DNA of 64,000 nucleotides, from positions 1 to 64,000 of the forward strand of contig JBGSVE010000007.1 of NCBI GenBank assembly GCA_041753075.1, read 5' to 3'. This stretch comes from UBA6163 sp041753075. GTDB lineage: Bacteria > Planctomycetota > Planctomycetia > Pirellulales > Pirellulaceae. Below, in pieces: positions 44,656 through 54,578 of this stretch. Under the pieces are notes generated by a model that saw only the letters and a list, made by a program, of their open reading frames with translations, searched no databases and was not told the DNA's origin. Numbering within the stretch: position 1 is the stretch's first letter; the number at the start of each line of letters is the position of its first letter. The translations under genes and the position numbers were made by a program.

Positions 44656-45557
44656 GATTCCGGCGACTCCTGCTTTTCAACCTTGCGCTTGGCGTAGATC
44701 GCGCTGGCCATGCGAACCCCTTCGCTGAACGTTACCGCACCGACATCACGAATCGTGACCGCCTGTTGACTCTTGTTGACAAAAATCAATTCACCAGTCT
44801 CCGTTTCCGCTTCGGGATACTCGCCGCCGATGTAATAGCGCGCTTCCAGCGGCAGGATGCCTTCCCAAACTTTGCAGGTTGCATAGCCACCACGAACGGG
44901 ATACCCAAGCCGACGACAAACACCAATGGCAAAGTTCAGTTGTTCGAACACGCCACCTTGGTAATCACGAATCGACGTCAACGCAGATTGTTCTTCGGTC
45001 GGTTGATAGACGGGGCGGTACAATTGTTCGATTGGTTGCACAGCCTTGATGTCACCGGCCAATTCACGCAGGTCGTCAAGTTCGGCAATCAGGATCGGAT
45101 GCACAACGGCGATGGCGGCGCTCTTGAGCCACTTCGATTCGCCATCAAGGTCAACGATACCGATGCCTTTTTTTGCGTCCACATCGCGGAGCAATCCGAC
45201 ATGCTCAACGTCGAGCTTGCCGGCCGCGTTGGCCCCGGCGATCACCATGTTTTCCAGCGCCGCGCGCCAAGCGTCGTCGGGCCAAGTGTTGACAATGACC
45301 TCGCGGGGAACGACCAGAGACCGGAGCATCCAATGTTCGACGGTGTGTAGGCAATGCAGCGCATGGTCATTCATCCACGCGGCGAGGGCTTGCAGTTGAT
45401 CGAAGACCGGTTCCTCTTTGAGCCATGACGGAACCGAGGCGAGCCGTTTGCCTTTGGCGTTCAAGCAAACAACTTTGCCGTCGTCGAGACCGAGCTGATG
45501 TTCTTTCGGAGCATCGAGCCACGAAGTGGGCATTGAGGCCGGTGCATGAACAGCCAA
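44652..45557 (-). CDS. DUF4132 domain protein (MolR/YehI C-terminal-like)
   Basis: 301 residues. TTG 45557 is supported by AGGGAG six bases upstream; ATG 45533 is an alternative. The stretch AVVHPILIAELDDLRE, KAVQPIEQLYRPVY, TSIRDYQGGVFEQLNFAIGVCRRLGY (in parts) and LEARYYIGG is the DUF4132 pattern. The end, VTIRDVGAVTFSEGVRMASAIY, matches the C-terminal segment that follows DUF4132 in larger homologues. E. coli MolR (YehI) carries WGR plus DUF4132 in one 1210-residue chain; here DUF4132 is a separate short protein without WGR. First gene of the minus-strand operon. Confidence 0.78.
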   Translation of the reverse strand: MAVHAPASMPTSWLDAPKEHQLGLDDGKVVCLNAKGKRLASVPSWLKEEPVFDQLQALAAWMNDHALHCLHTVEHWMLRSLVVPREVIVNTWPDDAWRAALENMVIAGANAAGKLDVEHVGLLRDVDAKKGIGIVDLDGESKWLKSAAIAVVHPILIAELDDLRELAGDIKAVQPIEQLYRPVYQPTEEQSALTSIRDYQGGVFEQLNFAIGVCRRLGYPVRGGYATCKVWEGILPLEARYYIGGEYPEAETETGELIFVNKSQQAVTIRDVGAVTFSEGVRMASAIYAKRKVEKQESPES

Positions 45558-45716
45558 AGGTTGCTCCCTATCGTTGAACGGTTAGAGAAAAGTATGTCGT
45601 AGCTTAAAGCAGCAGGATAGCGATTTGAACTGTGCTGCGGGAAAAATCTTTGCCACGCCTGATTCGCTAATTCATCTCAAATTCTCGCGGTTTCTTCGCC
45701 AATTCAGCGGCGGCAA

Positions 45717-45745
45717 CTTAACGTCAAGTTAACGCTGCGCTGACC
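45717..45745 (+). promoter_or_regulatory. Pho-box-like 11-bp direct repeats
   Basis: CTTAACG (45717-45723), GTTAACG (45728-45734) and a weaker GCTGACC (45739-45745) recur with an exact 11-base period, the spacing at which PhoB-type regulators bind (a 7-base unit plus a 4-base spacer). The TTAAC core is like the cyanobacterial Pho box unit CTTAACC. It lies about 85 bases before the ATG of a gene encoding three phosphoesterase-type modules. Binding by PhoB is inferred. Confidence 0.55.
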
Positions 45746-45829
45746 GACTATTCGCTGTTTCATTTTGGGCGAGCACTACTTTATCGCCTGCACAAACTGG
45801 GCGTCAGCTTCAAAAAAAGGAATGTTTCA

Positions 45830-48800
45830 ATGGCGGGTTTCATTGCGAATACACTTCGTTTGGTGAGTACGAAGAAGCGAGCTCGAGCGTCTTCGACGTT
45901 GAAGCGCCGACGACAAATGATCGAGCATCTCGAAGCACGCAACCTCTTTGCCGCCAGTCTGAATATCGAGTTTGGCGGCTTTTGTGTTCCTGAGTTCAAC
46001 CCGCTGCCGCAAATCACGAAGGGGTCAGGCTCCGGTGGTCCGAACCCAACGATCACGCCCGACTACACATTGCAGCTTTTGCATTTTGCCGATGGCGAAG
46101 CGGGTTTGTTGGCACCGACGACGGCACAGAACTTGGCCGCGCTGGTCGATGCGTTTGATGGTACCTATGCGAACACTTTGATCTTGTCGGGCGGTGACAA
46201 TTGGATACCTGGGCCGTTTGTTGCTGGCGGCACCGACGCAGCGGTTCGTGCAGTGCTTAATGACGTCAGCGGTTCAACAATCGCCGCCGGAGTTAACATT
46301 CCGATCGCAGCGGTCGATATTGCGATTCATAACGAGATCGGTGTCGAAGCATCGGCGGTTGGCAATCATGAGTTCGATCTTGGCTCGCGAGTCTTTCGCG
46401 ATAGCTTCTCGCCTAACCTTGGCGCGGCGGGCTGGTTCGGGGCAAACTTCGTTCACGTCACGGCCAACCTCGACTTCTCGGGCGACGCCGATCTCGCTTC
46501 GCGATTTACCAATACACTCGACGGCGGTACGACGACGCTGATTCCCGAGGCGACGACGCTGCGAGGGCGAATCGCTCCGTCGGCCGTGATCACCAAGGGT
46601 GGCGAGAAGATCGGGCTTGTCGGTGCCACGACTCAACTGATCGAATCGATCTCATCACCCTCGGGCACCGAAGTGCGCGGCTTCCCCGTTGGTCCAGGGC
46701 CCAATGGCGAAACGGACAACATGACGTTGCTGGCCGCGCAGCTTCAACCCGTGATCGATGAGCTGCGGGCCGAGGGTGTCGACAAGATTGTGTTGATGTC
46801 GCACTTGCAAGTCATCGCCAACGAGCAATTGTTGGCGACGCTGCTCAATGGCGTGGACATCATTTTATCAGCCGGCTCGAACACGCGACTTGGAGACGCC
46901 GACGATGTTCCCGTCGCGTTCCCAGGCCACGCGGCAAACTTCGCCGGCACCTACCCGCTGGTGACTGCGGGCACAGACGGCAAGCCAACGTTGATCGTCA
47001 ATACGGACAATGAATACACCTACCTTGGCCGTTTGGTTGTTGATTTCGATGCCGCTGGCGACATCATCGTCTCGAACCTAGCGGGCTTAACGGCGATCAA
47101 CGGTGCCTACGCATCGACGACTGCCAACGTCGCGGCGGCGTGGGGAGTCAGCGAAGCAAACTTGGCGACGACGGCATTTGCCGATGGCACCAAGGGTGAA
47201 GAGGTCCAAGATTTAACCGACGCAGTCCAGGCGGTGATTGCCGCCAAGGATGGCAACGTCGCTGGGTTCACGAATGTCTATTTGCAGGGCGAGCGGTTGG
47301 CCGTGCGAAACCAAGAAACCAATCTTGGCAACTTAAGCGCCGATGCGAATTCGGATGCGCTGGCGTCGGCCTTGGGCGCAAGCTCCAGCTCGACGTTCGT
47401 CGTCTCGCTGAAAAACGGTGGCGGGATTCGTGCGCAAATCGGCACGGTTTCGGCACCTGATCCCGTGACGGGCGAAGTAAATTTCTTGCCGCCGCCAGCG
47501 AACCCCAGTGCGAATAAACCGGCGGGCGCGGTGTCGCAGCTTGACATCGAAAATTCGCTCCGGTTCAACAATACGTTAATGGCGTTTGACACCACGCCGG
47601 TTGGACTCAAGGCGATTCTTGAACATGGCGTTGCGTCGTTGCCCAATCAAGGTCGCTTTCCTCAAATCGGTGGCGTGTCGTTCTCATTCGATCCGACTCG
47701 ATCGGCGAATGACCGCGTCCGCAACATCGCTTTGATCGATGAAAATGACCGCGTGATTGTCAAGGTGTTCGAGAACGGTGTTGTCGCGTCGACCGCACCG
47801 ACATCGATCACCGTTGTCACGTTGAACTTCTTGGCTCAAGGTGGCGACGGATATCCGATCAAGGCGAATGGTGACAATTTCCGCTACCTGCTCGATGGCC
47901 CGACGATCACTTTGTCAGCGCCGGTTGACGAAACACTCGACTTCAGCGCGGCGCAGAATTTGCCGGCCAACGTGCTGGGTGAGCAAATGACGCTTGCCGA
48001 TTACCTTGGCACACGTTATCCAACCGCACAAACGGCGTACAATCTCGCTGACTCGCCAGCGACGCGTGATCGGCGAATTCAAAATGTGTCAGTGCGAAAC
48101 GATGGCGTCTTCGACAATCTGCCGGCATTGGCCGTCACGCTGCAAAACACGATCGTCTCGTTGCCGGAAAATGCCAGTACGAGTGCCGCGACGAAGCTCG
48201 CTGATATCGTCATCTCCGATGACATCTTTGGCACCAACGCACTGAGTCTCAGCGGAGCCGACGCGGCGAATTTTGAAATCGTCGGCACCGAGTTGCGGTT
48301 GAAGGCCGGTACAAAGATCGACTTCGAGGCTCGCACCAGCTTTGCGATCACCGTGCAAGTCGATGACCCAGCGGTTGGCGCTTCACCTGACGCATCGACG
48401 AACTTGAAGTTGTCGATCACCGACGTTGCCGACGGTGCCGCACCTTTGGCCAGCAACTCGCTCGTCGTTGTACCCACGGGCTCGTATGTCAGCGGCAATG
48501 TAGGTGTAGCGGAAATCGTCGCGCACGATCCCACGCTGCAACGACTGTTTAGTCTCAATGGCGTGCTGAACCAACTTGATGTGCTGGACATCTCCAACCC
48601 GGCCAACCCGACGTTGCTCGCGCCTATCAGCTTGTCTCCGTTCGGTACGCTGCCGAACAGTGTTGCCGTCAATAACGGCGTGATCGCCGTTGCCATGGAA
48701 GCCTCGACGAAAACCGAACCGGGAACGGTTGTGTTGTTCTCGACCGCGGGCGTGTTGCTCAACCAGTTAACCGTCGGAGCCCAACCGGATAGTTTGACGT

Positions 48801-51800
48801 TTACGCCGGATGGTTTGAAGGTTTTGGTAGCCAATGAAGCCGAACCGAATGTCGGCGACACGATCAACCCCGCTGGATCGGTCAGCATCATTAATCTTGC
48901 CACCGGCGTTGCTGCCGCGACCGTAACGACAGCGACGTTCGACGCCTTCAATGGCCAAGAAGACAAGCTTCGCGGACAAGGCGTTCGCATCTCGGCCGGC
49001 AAGAGTTTCGCGATCGACGCAGAACCTGAATACATCGCCGTATCGCCTGATGGGCTGACCGCGCGGGTCACGTTGCAAGAGAACAATGCCTTCGCGGTTC
49101 TCAACCTCACGACCAACACGATCACGGAAATCCAGGCGTTGGGTTTGAAGGACTACAGCACCGGAACGCCGGTGGTGACGACGTATGACTTCGATGACGC
49201 GGCGCTGCCCGTGATCGGCACAACGGCTACCGGCCAAGACCTTAAGCTCGGCGGTTTCTCCGGTTTGCACTTCGAGGGCACTGACGCGGTGACTGGCAAC
49301 CTGCGGTTCATCGCCAATACTGACCGTGGACCCAACGGCGAACCGAGCAATGTGCTTCCCGCGGTGCCCGGCAACGAGCGACCGTTCGCGCTGCCGAACT
49401 TCGTGCCCGAGTTGACGCGCTTCGAGCTCAACCAAACGACGGGTCAGGTTTCGATCACCAGTCGCATTCAACTGACTCGCGCCGACGGCACGCCGCTATC
49501 TGGCTTGCCCAACTTGCAATCCGGTGCCCAGGGTACGGCTTATACCGATGAAGTCGGCGTTGATCTGAACGGCAATCAAATCGCCAACGATCCATTTGGC
49601 GCGGACTTGGAAGGGATTGTCGTCGCGCCGGACGGCAGCTTCTGGTTGCCCGATGAATACCGACCAGCGATTTACCACTTTGATTCAACTGGCAAATTGC
49701 TTGACCGATTCATACCACAAGGCACCGCTGCGGCCGCCGGCCAACCTCTGGGCACGTATGGAACCGAAGCGCTGCCAGCCGTCTACGGACAATTCCGCCG
49801 CGCCAATCGTGGGTTCGAGGCGATTGCGTTGGAAGGCAACAAGATCTACGCCTTCATTCAAACCAACCTCGACAATCCAAGCGGGTCTGCCGCAGTTCGC
49901 AACAACGGTGTCATCCGCGTGATTGAGTTCGATATCACGACCAGCGCCGTGACGGGTGAGTTTGTCTATGTGATGCGCGACACGACCGCCGCCGGAACCG
50001 CAAAGACCGACAAAATTGGTGACGCCGTTTCGCTCGGTGGCGGTCGATTCCTGGTCGTTGAACGCGATGACCGCACGACAACAGACTCCAACAAATTGAT
50101 CTATGAAATCAATCTCACGGGCGCGACCAATGTCTTCGAAACTCCGATCGCAACGGCAACTTCGGGAACAACGCTGGAGAGTCTCAATCCCGCCGGTTTG
50201 GTAGCCAACGGCATTCGCGCCGTCGATAAGCGATTGGTCGTTAACGCGGGCGCAATCGGATACACCGGAGTCGGCAAACTGGAAGGCTTGGCCGTCGTCG
50301 ACAACAACACGATCGCGCTGCTTAACGATAATGATTTCCAACTATCCGGCGCGATCCTCGGTAACGGCTCGGCACCGCTGAACCCAACCCCAGAACCGAT
50401 TCGCTTGGGTTTGATCGACTTCAGCGGCAGCAACGGACTGGATGCGAGTGATCGTGATGTCGATGGGACCGCGCTGGGTGGCGGGCGCACCAGCATCAAC
50501 GATCAACCGGTGTTTGGTTTGTTCATGCCTGACAGCGTCGCGGCCTATGCTGTCGGTGGCAAGAATTATTTTGTCACGGCCAACGAAGGCGACGACCGCA
50601 ATGACTTCATTGTTCCGGTCGAGACTCGTCTTGTTGGTGCGACCACATACGACCTCGATGACACCGCGTTCCCCAATGAGCTGGCCTTAAAGGACAATGC
50701 CGTGCTTGGTCGGTTGACGGTTTCCAGTCTTGACGGCGACATTGATGGCGACGGTGACTTCGATCGAATTGTCAGCTACGGAGCGCGGTCGTTTACGATC
50801 TGGGACGCGGCGGGCAATCGCGTGTTCGATTCCGGTGATGCGCTGGAACAAATCACCGCGGCCCAGGTGCCGGCTTTGTTCAATGGCAACGGCGCGGCGG
50901 CTACGTTCGACACGCGGTCGGACAACAAGGGTCCCGAACCCGAAGGCGTTACGATTGGCGAAATCGCCGGACGAACTTATGCGTTTGTCGGACTTGAACG
51001 CGTTGGTGGCTTCATCACGTTTGATATCACCGACCCACTGAGACCCGAGTTTGTCACCTACACCAACCCAGCGGCCGGTCCAAGTGGAACTCCAGGCCAG
51101 ACCGATGTTTCGCCGGAAGGGATCATCTTTGTTTCGGCTGCGGACAGCCCCAGTGGCAACCCATTGGTCATCATCGGCAACGAAGTCAGCGGCTCGGCGA
51201 CGATCTATACCGTCAACGTGCCGGGCAGTCCTCCGGTCTTTACCAGCGGTACGGCGTTCAGTGTTGGCGAAGCCAATACGCTCGGCGCGACGGGGCCTTC
51301 GACTTCGGCAAGTCCCTATTTGACTTCGGCAAACTCCGACGTCCAGTTCACATCAATCTTGACCGTTGGCGACGCAATCAGCGGATACCGGTTTGTTGGG
51401 ATTCCGGATGGAATGGGAGCTTATGACAACGGCGACGGGACGTTTACCTTGTTGCTCAATCATGAACTCAACAACACCGTCGGCATCGCGCGAGATCATG
51501 GACAACGCGGTGCGTTTGTCTCGCGTTGGGTGATCAATAAGTCGACGCTCGAGGTGGTTAGCATCGAAGATTTCCTTGGCGATGGAACCAGCGTTTACCT
51601 GAGCAACAACAATCCGACCAACGGCGCAGCTCACACCGCGTACCTTGCCGCGGCGACGACGGTGTTCAGCAGACTTTGCTCGGCGGACTTAGGACCGGTT
51701 AGCGCTTACCAGTGGACCGACCCGGTCACCGGAACAACATTCGGCACCCCGGCCCGAATTTTCCAAAGCGGTGAAGAGTCCAGCGGATCGGCCGCATCGC

Positions 51801-53881
51801 CTTTGGGCCCTGAATCGACGGTTCTGTTCGGGCGACAGTTTGCATTTGTCGCAACCGATGACCCCAACACAACGCTCGACGAAAGCGGCACCGCTTGGGA
51901 GCTGCCGCACGGCGGGTTGTTCGCCTGGGAAAACAACCTCGCCAGCCCATTTGCACAACGCAAGACAATCGTTGCTGGGCTCGACGACAGCAACGGTGGC
52001 CAAATCTATTTTTGGGTCGGCGATAAACAGGCGACCGGCAATGTGGTCGAGCGAGCTGGGTTAACCAAGCAAGGCGCAGGCGACAATCTATATGTTCTTC
52101 GCGTGCCAGGATTGACCACGCTTGATGTCAACGGCGTGCCCACCGAAACGGCATCGGCTCCGATCAACGGCGCGTTTTCACTGGTCAACGAAGGCGACGT
52201 TTCGGCGCTCACGCTGCCTGGCTTGGAAGCGCTCAGCGACAGCAACGGCGCGGCACAATTCCTGCGCCCCGAAGACGGTCAATGGGACCCGAGCAATCCT
52301 AACGACTTCTATTTCGTTACCACGCATCAATACGACCAAGTCAAAGATGGCGTCGGTAGCCAAGTGGGCCGCAGCCGGTTGTATCGCTTACGTTTCACTG
52401 ACATTGCCGATCCGTTGGCCGGAGGTACGATCACCGCTGTGCTGGATGGAACCGAGCGCGGCAACATGCTTGACAACATGACCATTGATGGCAATGGAAT
52501 GATCATCTTGCAAGAGGACGTCGGCAATCAAGACCACTTGGGCAAGGTTTGGCAATACAACATCGCGACTGATTCGCTTACCGAATTGGCACAACACGAC
52601 CGGGCCCGGTTTGGCGATGTCGGGATTCCGCCGGTCGCTCCGTTTAGTCGCGACGAGGAAAGCTCCGGTGTGATTGATGTGTCATCAATCTTGGGTGCGG
52701 GCAGTTATTTGGTGAATGTCCAGGCGCACTACAACATCGGCGATCCTGAGTTGGTCGAAGGCGGCCAGTTGTTGCTGATGCAAGCCAATGTGATCAGCGG
52801 CGAGCAGTTCGTTGCGACCATCACGGCAAGTGATCCCGATAACACAGCGCTGACGTTTGCCATCGCCGGTGGCGTTGATGCGGCGGACTTCACGATCGAT
52901 CCGCTGACGGGGCGATTGAGTTTTGTCGTCGCGGCCGATTTTGAGGCTCCGGCGGATGCCGATGGCAACAACGTGTATGAGGTCCAAATCAGCGTCACCG
53001 ACTTCAACAATCCGCCGGTGACACAGTCGATTCAAGTCACGGTTAACAACGTCAACGAGTCGCCGACGAATACGACCGTCGAGGCCGTCAACGTTCCCGA
53101 GAACACGACTGCCGTAACGATGGCAACGGGGATCGATCCCGAGGGCGTGCCGCTTGTGTTTGCGATCAGCGGTGGTGCCGACGCGTCGCGGTTCACGATC
53201 AATTCGACCAGCGGTGCATTGTCGTTCTTGACGGCACCGAACTTTGAAGCTCCGACGGACAATGGTGCGAACAACTCATACTTTGTCACTGTTACCGTTT
53301 CCGATGGAGTCAATCCGCCGGTCAACAAGACCGTCGTCGTCACCGTGACTCCGGTTACGGAGGTTCAAGGAATCGATATCCAAACCGGCCAAACGCAACG
53401 ATCGTTTGTCCGCAATGTCGATGTGATTTTTGATTCGCCAACCGGCATCGCCGACTTGCTGACGAACAATCGCCTGCAATTGACCCGGCGGAATCTTGAT
53501 GGAACCGGCGGAGTGAACGTGCCGTTGCCGACGGGTGCTGGAACAACTGTTGTTGGCAACCAGATTCGACTTGATTTTGGGGCTCAAGGCATTGGTGGCA
53601 ACCGCAACTCGAACGTGGGCGATGGCTACTACGAGGTCGCCGTCGATTTGGATGGCGACGGCAGCTTCGACTCACGCCAATATTTCTTCCGCTTGTTCGG
53701 TGATTTGACGGGCGATGGCCGCGTCGATGGCAGCGACAAGATCAAGGTGCTGCAACTCAACGGCAGCTTATCGCCGGAAGGTGACGCCAACGGCGACGGC
53801 GTGGTCAATGCAATCGATGCGTTGTATTCGACTCGCGCATTCAGTCGCCGACTGGGCGATGGGCTGCCGGTCAATGATTGA
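45830..53881 (+). CDS. Giant exported multi-phosphoesterase protein (5'-nucleotidase, phytase-like, choice-of-anchor I, PhoX-like, cadherin, dockerin)
   Basis: 2683 residues; ATG has AAAGGAA eight bases upstream. The N-terminus holds a basic stretch and HLEARNLFAAS, the planctomycete LEPR-XLL export motif. Residues 78-420: metallophosphoesterase with HFAD, SGGDNW, GNHEFD and LMSH. About 480-720: 5'-nucleotidase C-terminal domain (NLGNLSAD, KNGGGIRA). About 765-870: cadherin-like. About 880-1110 and 1556-1795: the two halves of a choice-of-anchor I propeller, split by a nested esterase-like phytase domain (about 1118-1520). About 1830-2320: PhoX/DUF839-like. About 2324-2507: two cadherin-like repeats. 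The end (2620-2680) is a dockerin-like pair with DLTGDGRVDGSDK and DANGDGVVNAIDA. It likely scavenges phosphate from organic esters outside the cell. Confidence 0.85.
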   Translation: MAGFIANTLRLVSTKKRARASSTLKRRRQMIEHLEARNLFAASLNIEFGGFCVPEFNPLPQITKGSGSGGPNPTITPDYTLQLLHFADGEAGLLAPTTAQNLAALVDAFDGTYANTLILSGGDNWIPGPFVAGGTDAAVRAVLNDVSGSTIAAGVNIPIAAVDIAIHNEIGVEASAVGNHEFDLGSRVFRDSFSPNLGAAGWFGANFVHVTANLDFSGDADLASRFTNTLDGGTTTLIPEATTLRGRIAPSAVITKGGEKIGLVGATTQLIESISSPSGTEVRGFPVGPGPNGETDNMTLLAAQLQPVIDELRAEGVDKIVLMSHLQVIANEQLLATLLNGVDIILSAGSNTRLGDADDVPVAFPGHAANFAGTYPLVTAGTDGKPTLIVNTDNEYTYLGRLVVDFDAAGDIIVSNLAGLTAINGAYASTTANVAAAWGVSEANLATTAFADGTKGEEVQDLTDAVQAVIAAKDGNVAGFTNVYLQGERLAVRNQETNLGNLSADANSDALASALGASSSSTFVVSLKNGGGIRAQIGTVSAPDPVTGEVNFLPPPANPSANKPAGAVSQLDIENSLRFNNTLMAFDTTPVGLKAILEHGVASLPNQGRFPQIGGVSFSFDPTRSANDRVRNIALIDENDRVIVKVFENGVVASTAPTSITVVTLNFLAQGGDGYPIKANGDNFRYLLDGPTITLSAPVDETLDFSAAQNLPANVLGEQMTLADYLGTRYPTAQTAYNLADSPATRDRRIQNVSVRNDGVFDNLPALAVTLQNTIVSLPENASTSAATKLADIVISDDIFGTNALSLSGADAANFEIVGTELRLKAGTKIDFEARTSFAITVQVDDPAVGASPDASTNLKLSITDVADGAAPLASNSLVVVPTGSYVSGNVGVAEIVAHDPTLQRLFSLNGVLNQLDVLDISNPANPTLLAPISLSPFGTLPNSVAVNNGVIAVAMEASTKTEPGTVVLFSTAGVLLNQLTVGAQPDSLTFTPDGLKVLVANEAEPNVGDTINPAGSVSIINLATGVAAATVTTATFDAFNGQEDKLRGQGVRISAGKSFAIDAEPEYIAVSPDGLTARVTLQENNAFAVLNLTTNTITEIQALGLKDYSTGTPVVTTYDFDDAALPVIGTTATGQDLKLGGFSGLHFEGTDAVTGNLRFIANTDRGPNGEPSNVLPAVPGNERPFALPNFVPELTRFELNQTTGQVSITSRIQLTRADGTPLSGLPNLQSGAQGTAYTDEVGVDLNGNQIANDPFGADLEGIVVAPDGSFWLPDEYRPAIYHFDSTGKLLDRFIPQGTAAAAGQPLGTYGTEALPAVYGQFRRANRGFEAIALEGNKIYAFIQTNLDNPSGSAAVRNNGVIRVIEFDITTSAVTGEFVYVMRDTTAAGTAKTDKIGDAVSLGGGRFLVVERDDRTTTDSNKLIYEINLTGATNVFETPIATATSGTTLESLNPAGLVANGIRAVDKRLVVNAGAIGYTGVGKLEGLAVVDNNTIALLNDNDFQLSGAILGNGSAPLNPTPEPIRLGLIDFSGSNGLDASDRDVDGTALGGGRTSINDQPVFGLFMPDSVAAYAVGGKNYFVTANEGDDRNDFIVPVETRLVGATTYDLDDTAFPNELALKDNAVLGRLTVSSLDGDIDGDGDFDRIVSYGARSFTIWDAAGNRVFDSGDALEQITAAQVPALFNGNGAAATFDTRSDNKGPEPEGVTIGEIAGRTYAFVGLERVGGFITFDITDPLRPEFVTYTNPAAGPSGTPGQTDVSPEGIIFVSAADSPSGNPLVIIGNEVSGSATIYTVNVPGSPPVFTSGTAFSVGEANTLGATGPSTSASPYLTSANSDVQFTSILTVGDAISGYRFVGIPDGMGAYDNGDGTFTLLLNHELNNTVGIARDHGQRGAFVSRWVINKSTLEVVSIEDFLGDGTSVYLSNNNPTNGAAHTAYLAAATTVFSRLCSADLGPVSAYQWTDPVTGTTFGTPARIFQSGEESSGSAASPLGPESTVLFGRQFAFVATDDPNTTLDESGTAWELPHGGLFAWENNLASPFAQRKTIVAGLDDSNGGQIYFWVGDKQATGNVVERAGLTKQGAGDNLYVLRVPGLTTLDVNGVPTETASAPINGAFSLVNEGDVSALTLPGLEALSDSNGAAQFLRPEDGQWDPSNPNDFYFVTTHQYDQVKDGVGSQVGRSRLYRLRFTDIADPLAGGTITAVLDGTERGNMLDNMTIDGNGMIILQEDVGNQDHLGKVWQYNIATDSLTELAQHDRARFGDVGIPPVAPFSRDEESSGVIDVSSILGAGSYLVNVQAHYNIGDPELVEGGQLLLMQANVISGEQFVATITASDPDNTALTFAIAGGVDAADFTIDPLTGRLSFVVAADFEAPADADGNNVYEVQISVTDFNNPPVTQSIQVTVNNVNESPTNTTVEAVNVPENTTAVTMATGIDPEGVPLVFAISGGADASRFTINSTSGALSFLTAPNFEAPTDNGANNSYFVTVTVSDGVNPPVNKTVVVTVTPVTEVQGIDIQTGQTQRSFVRNVDVIFDSPTGIADLLTNNRLQLTRRNLDGTGGVNVPLPTGAGTTVVGNQIRLDFGAQGIGGNRNSNVGDGYYEVAVDLDGDGSFDSRQYFFRLFGDLTGDGRVDGSDKIKVLQLNGSLSPEGDANGDGVVNAIDALYSTRAFSRRLGDGLPVND

Positions 53882-53948
53882 TACCGACCACGTTTGCCAC
53901 AAAAAATGTTTGTTTTCGACCGCCACTTCCTCGACGAGGTTAACCCCG

Positions 53949-54578
53949 ATGATTAAGCCGTTTCTATCTCTCACAATTTGGTTGACATCGTTGGCAATTT
54001 GCTCGCACGCTTCGGCCGCAATCACGTTGTCCTACAGCAACCCCAACCCAAACCCGTTAGTCGCTGGTTCCCAGGGCATTATCGATGTGTTCATACGCGA
54101 TGACATGGCAGCGGCTTCGCTGGATGCGTTTCTGGTCGAATTCGGACTCTCCGGCGGTCCGGCGGGTGGACTGGTCTTTAGCGCTACCCAGTCCGACGCA
54201 CAGCTTGCCGATCCGCAATATGTGTTCGCGGGGCGAAGCAGTGCCGTGATCAACGCTACGCCGGTTGGAACGGTGGTCGATCCCGTTACGTACAGCGGAT
54301 TTGACGCGACCAATGACGGTCTAGGCGGAGCTTTTCCGATCGCCTTGTCAGCATCGAACCAATTGTTGTTCCGCTTGGATTTAAATGCGTTGGCGGCAGG
54401 CACATACACGCTCAGCGCGAGCGCGACGAATAGTCTATTCCTCGACGGTGGCGTGTCCGAAATACCGTTCAGCGATCCAGGAACGACGATTACCGTGGCC
54501 GTGCCCGAGCCGTCAACCATGCTACTTTCCTGCTTTGCCTTAGCCGGTATGGGCTATCGACGTATTCGCAATCGTTAA
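53949..54578 (+). CDS. PEP-CTERM exported protein
   Basis: 209 residues from ATG 53949. A signal peptide (MIKPFLSLTIWLTSLAICSHA then SAA) precedes a beta-rich mature domain. The tail has VPEPSTMLLSCFALAGMGYRRIRNR in parts: the PEP motif, a hydrophobic helix and a basic end, the signal for exosortase-dependent sorting. The domain resembles the cohesin-like or choice-of-anchor domains common in PEP-CTERM proteins. It starts 67 bases after the giant phosphatase gene and may be coexpressed. The stop overlaps that of the convergent gene by four bases. Confidence 0.85.
   Translation: MIKPFLSLTIWLTSLAICSHASAAITLSYSNPNPNPLVAGSQGIIDVFIRDDMAAASLDAFLVEFGLSGGPAGGLVFSATQSDAQLADPQYVFAGRSSAVINATPVGTVVDPVTYSGFDATNDGLGGAFPIALSASNQLLFRLDLNALAAGTYTLSASATNSLFLDGGVSEIPFSDPGTTITVAVPEPSTMLLSCFALAGMGYRRIRNR

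Noticed and set aside
14365..45557. Functional link between the MolR-like (DUF4132) gene and moeA/mobA through molybdenum
   Set aside because: The MolR name comes from an old report in E. coli and does not show a role in molybdenum metabolism; the two loci are 17 kb apart here with no shared feature.
48079..49125. Long minus-strand frame inside the giant phosphoesterase gene
   Set aside because: Shadow of a GC-rich, low-complexity real gene on the other strand; no family-like sequence and no plausible start.
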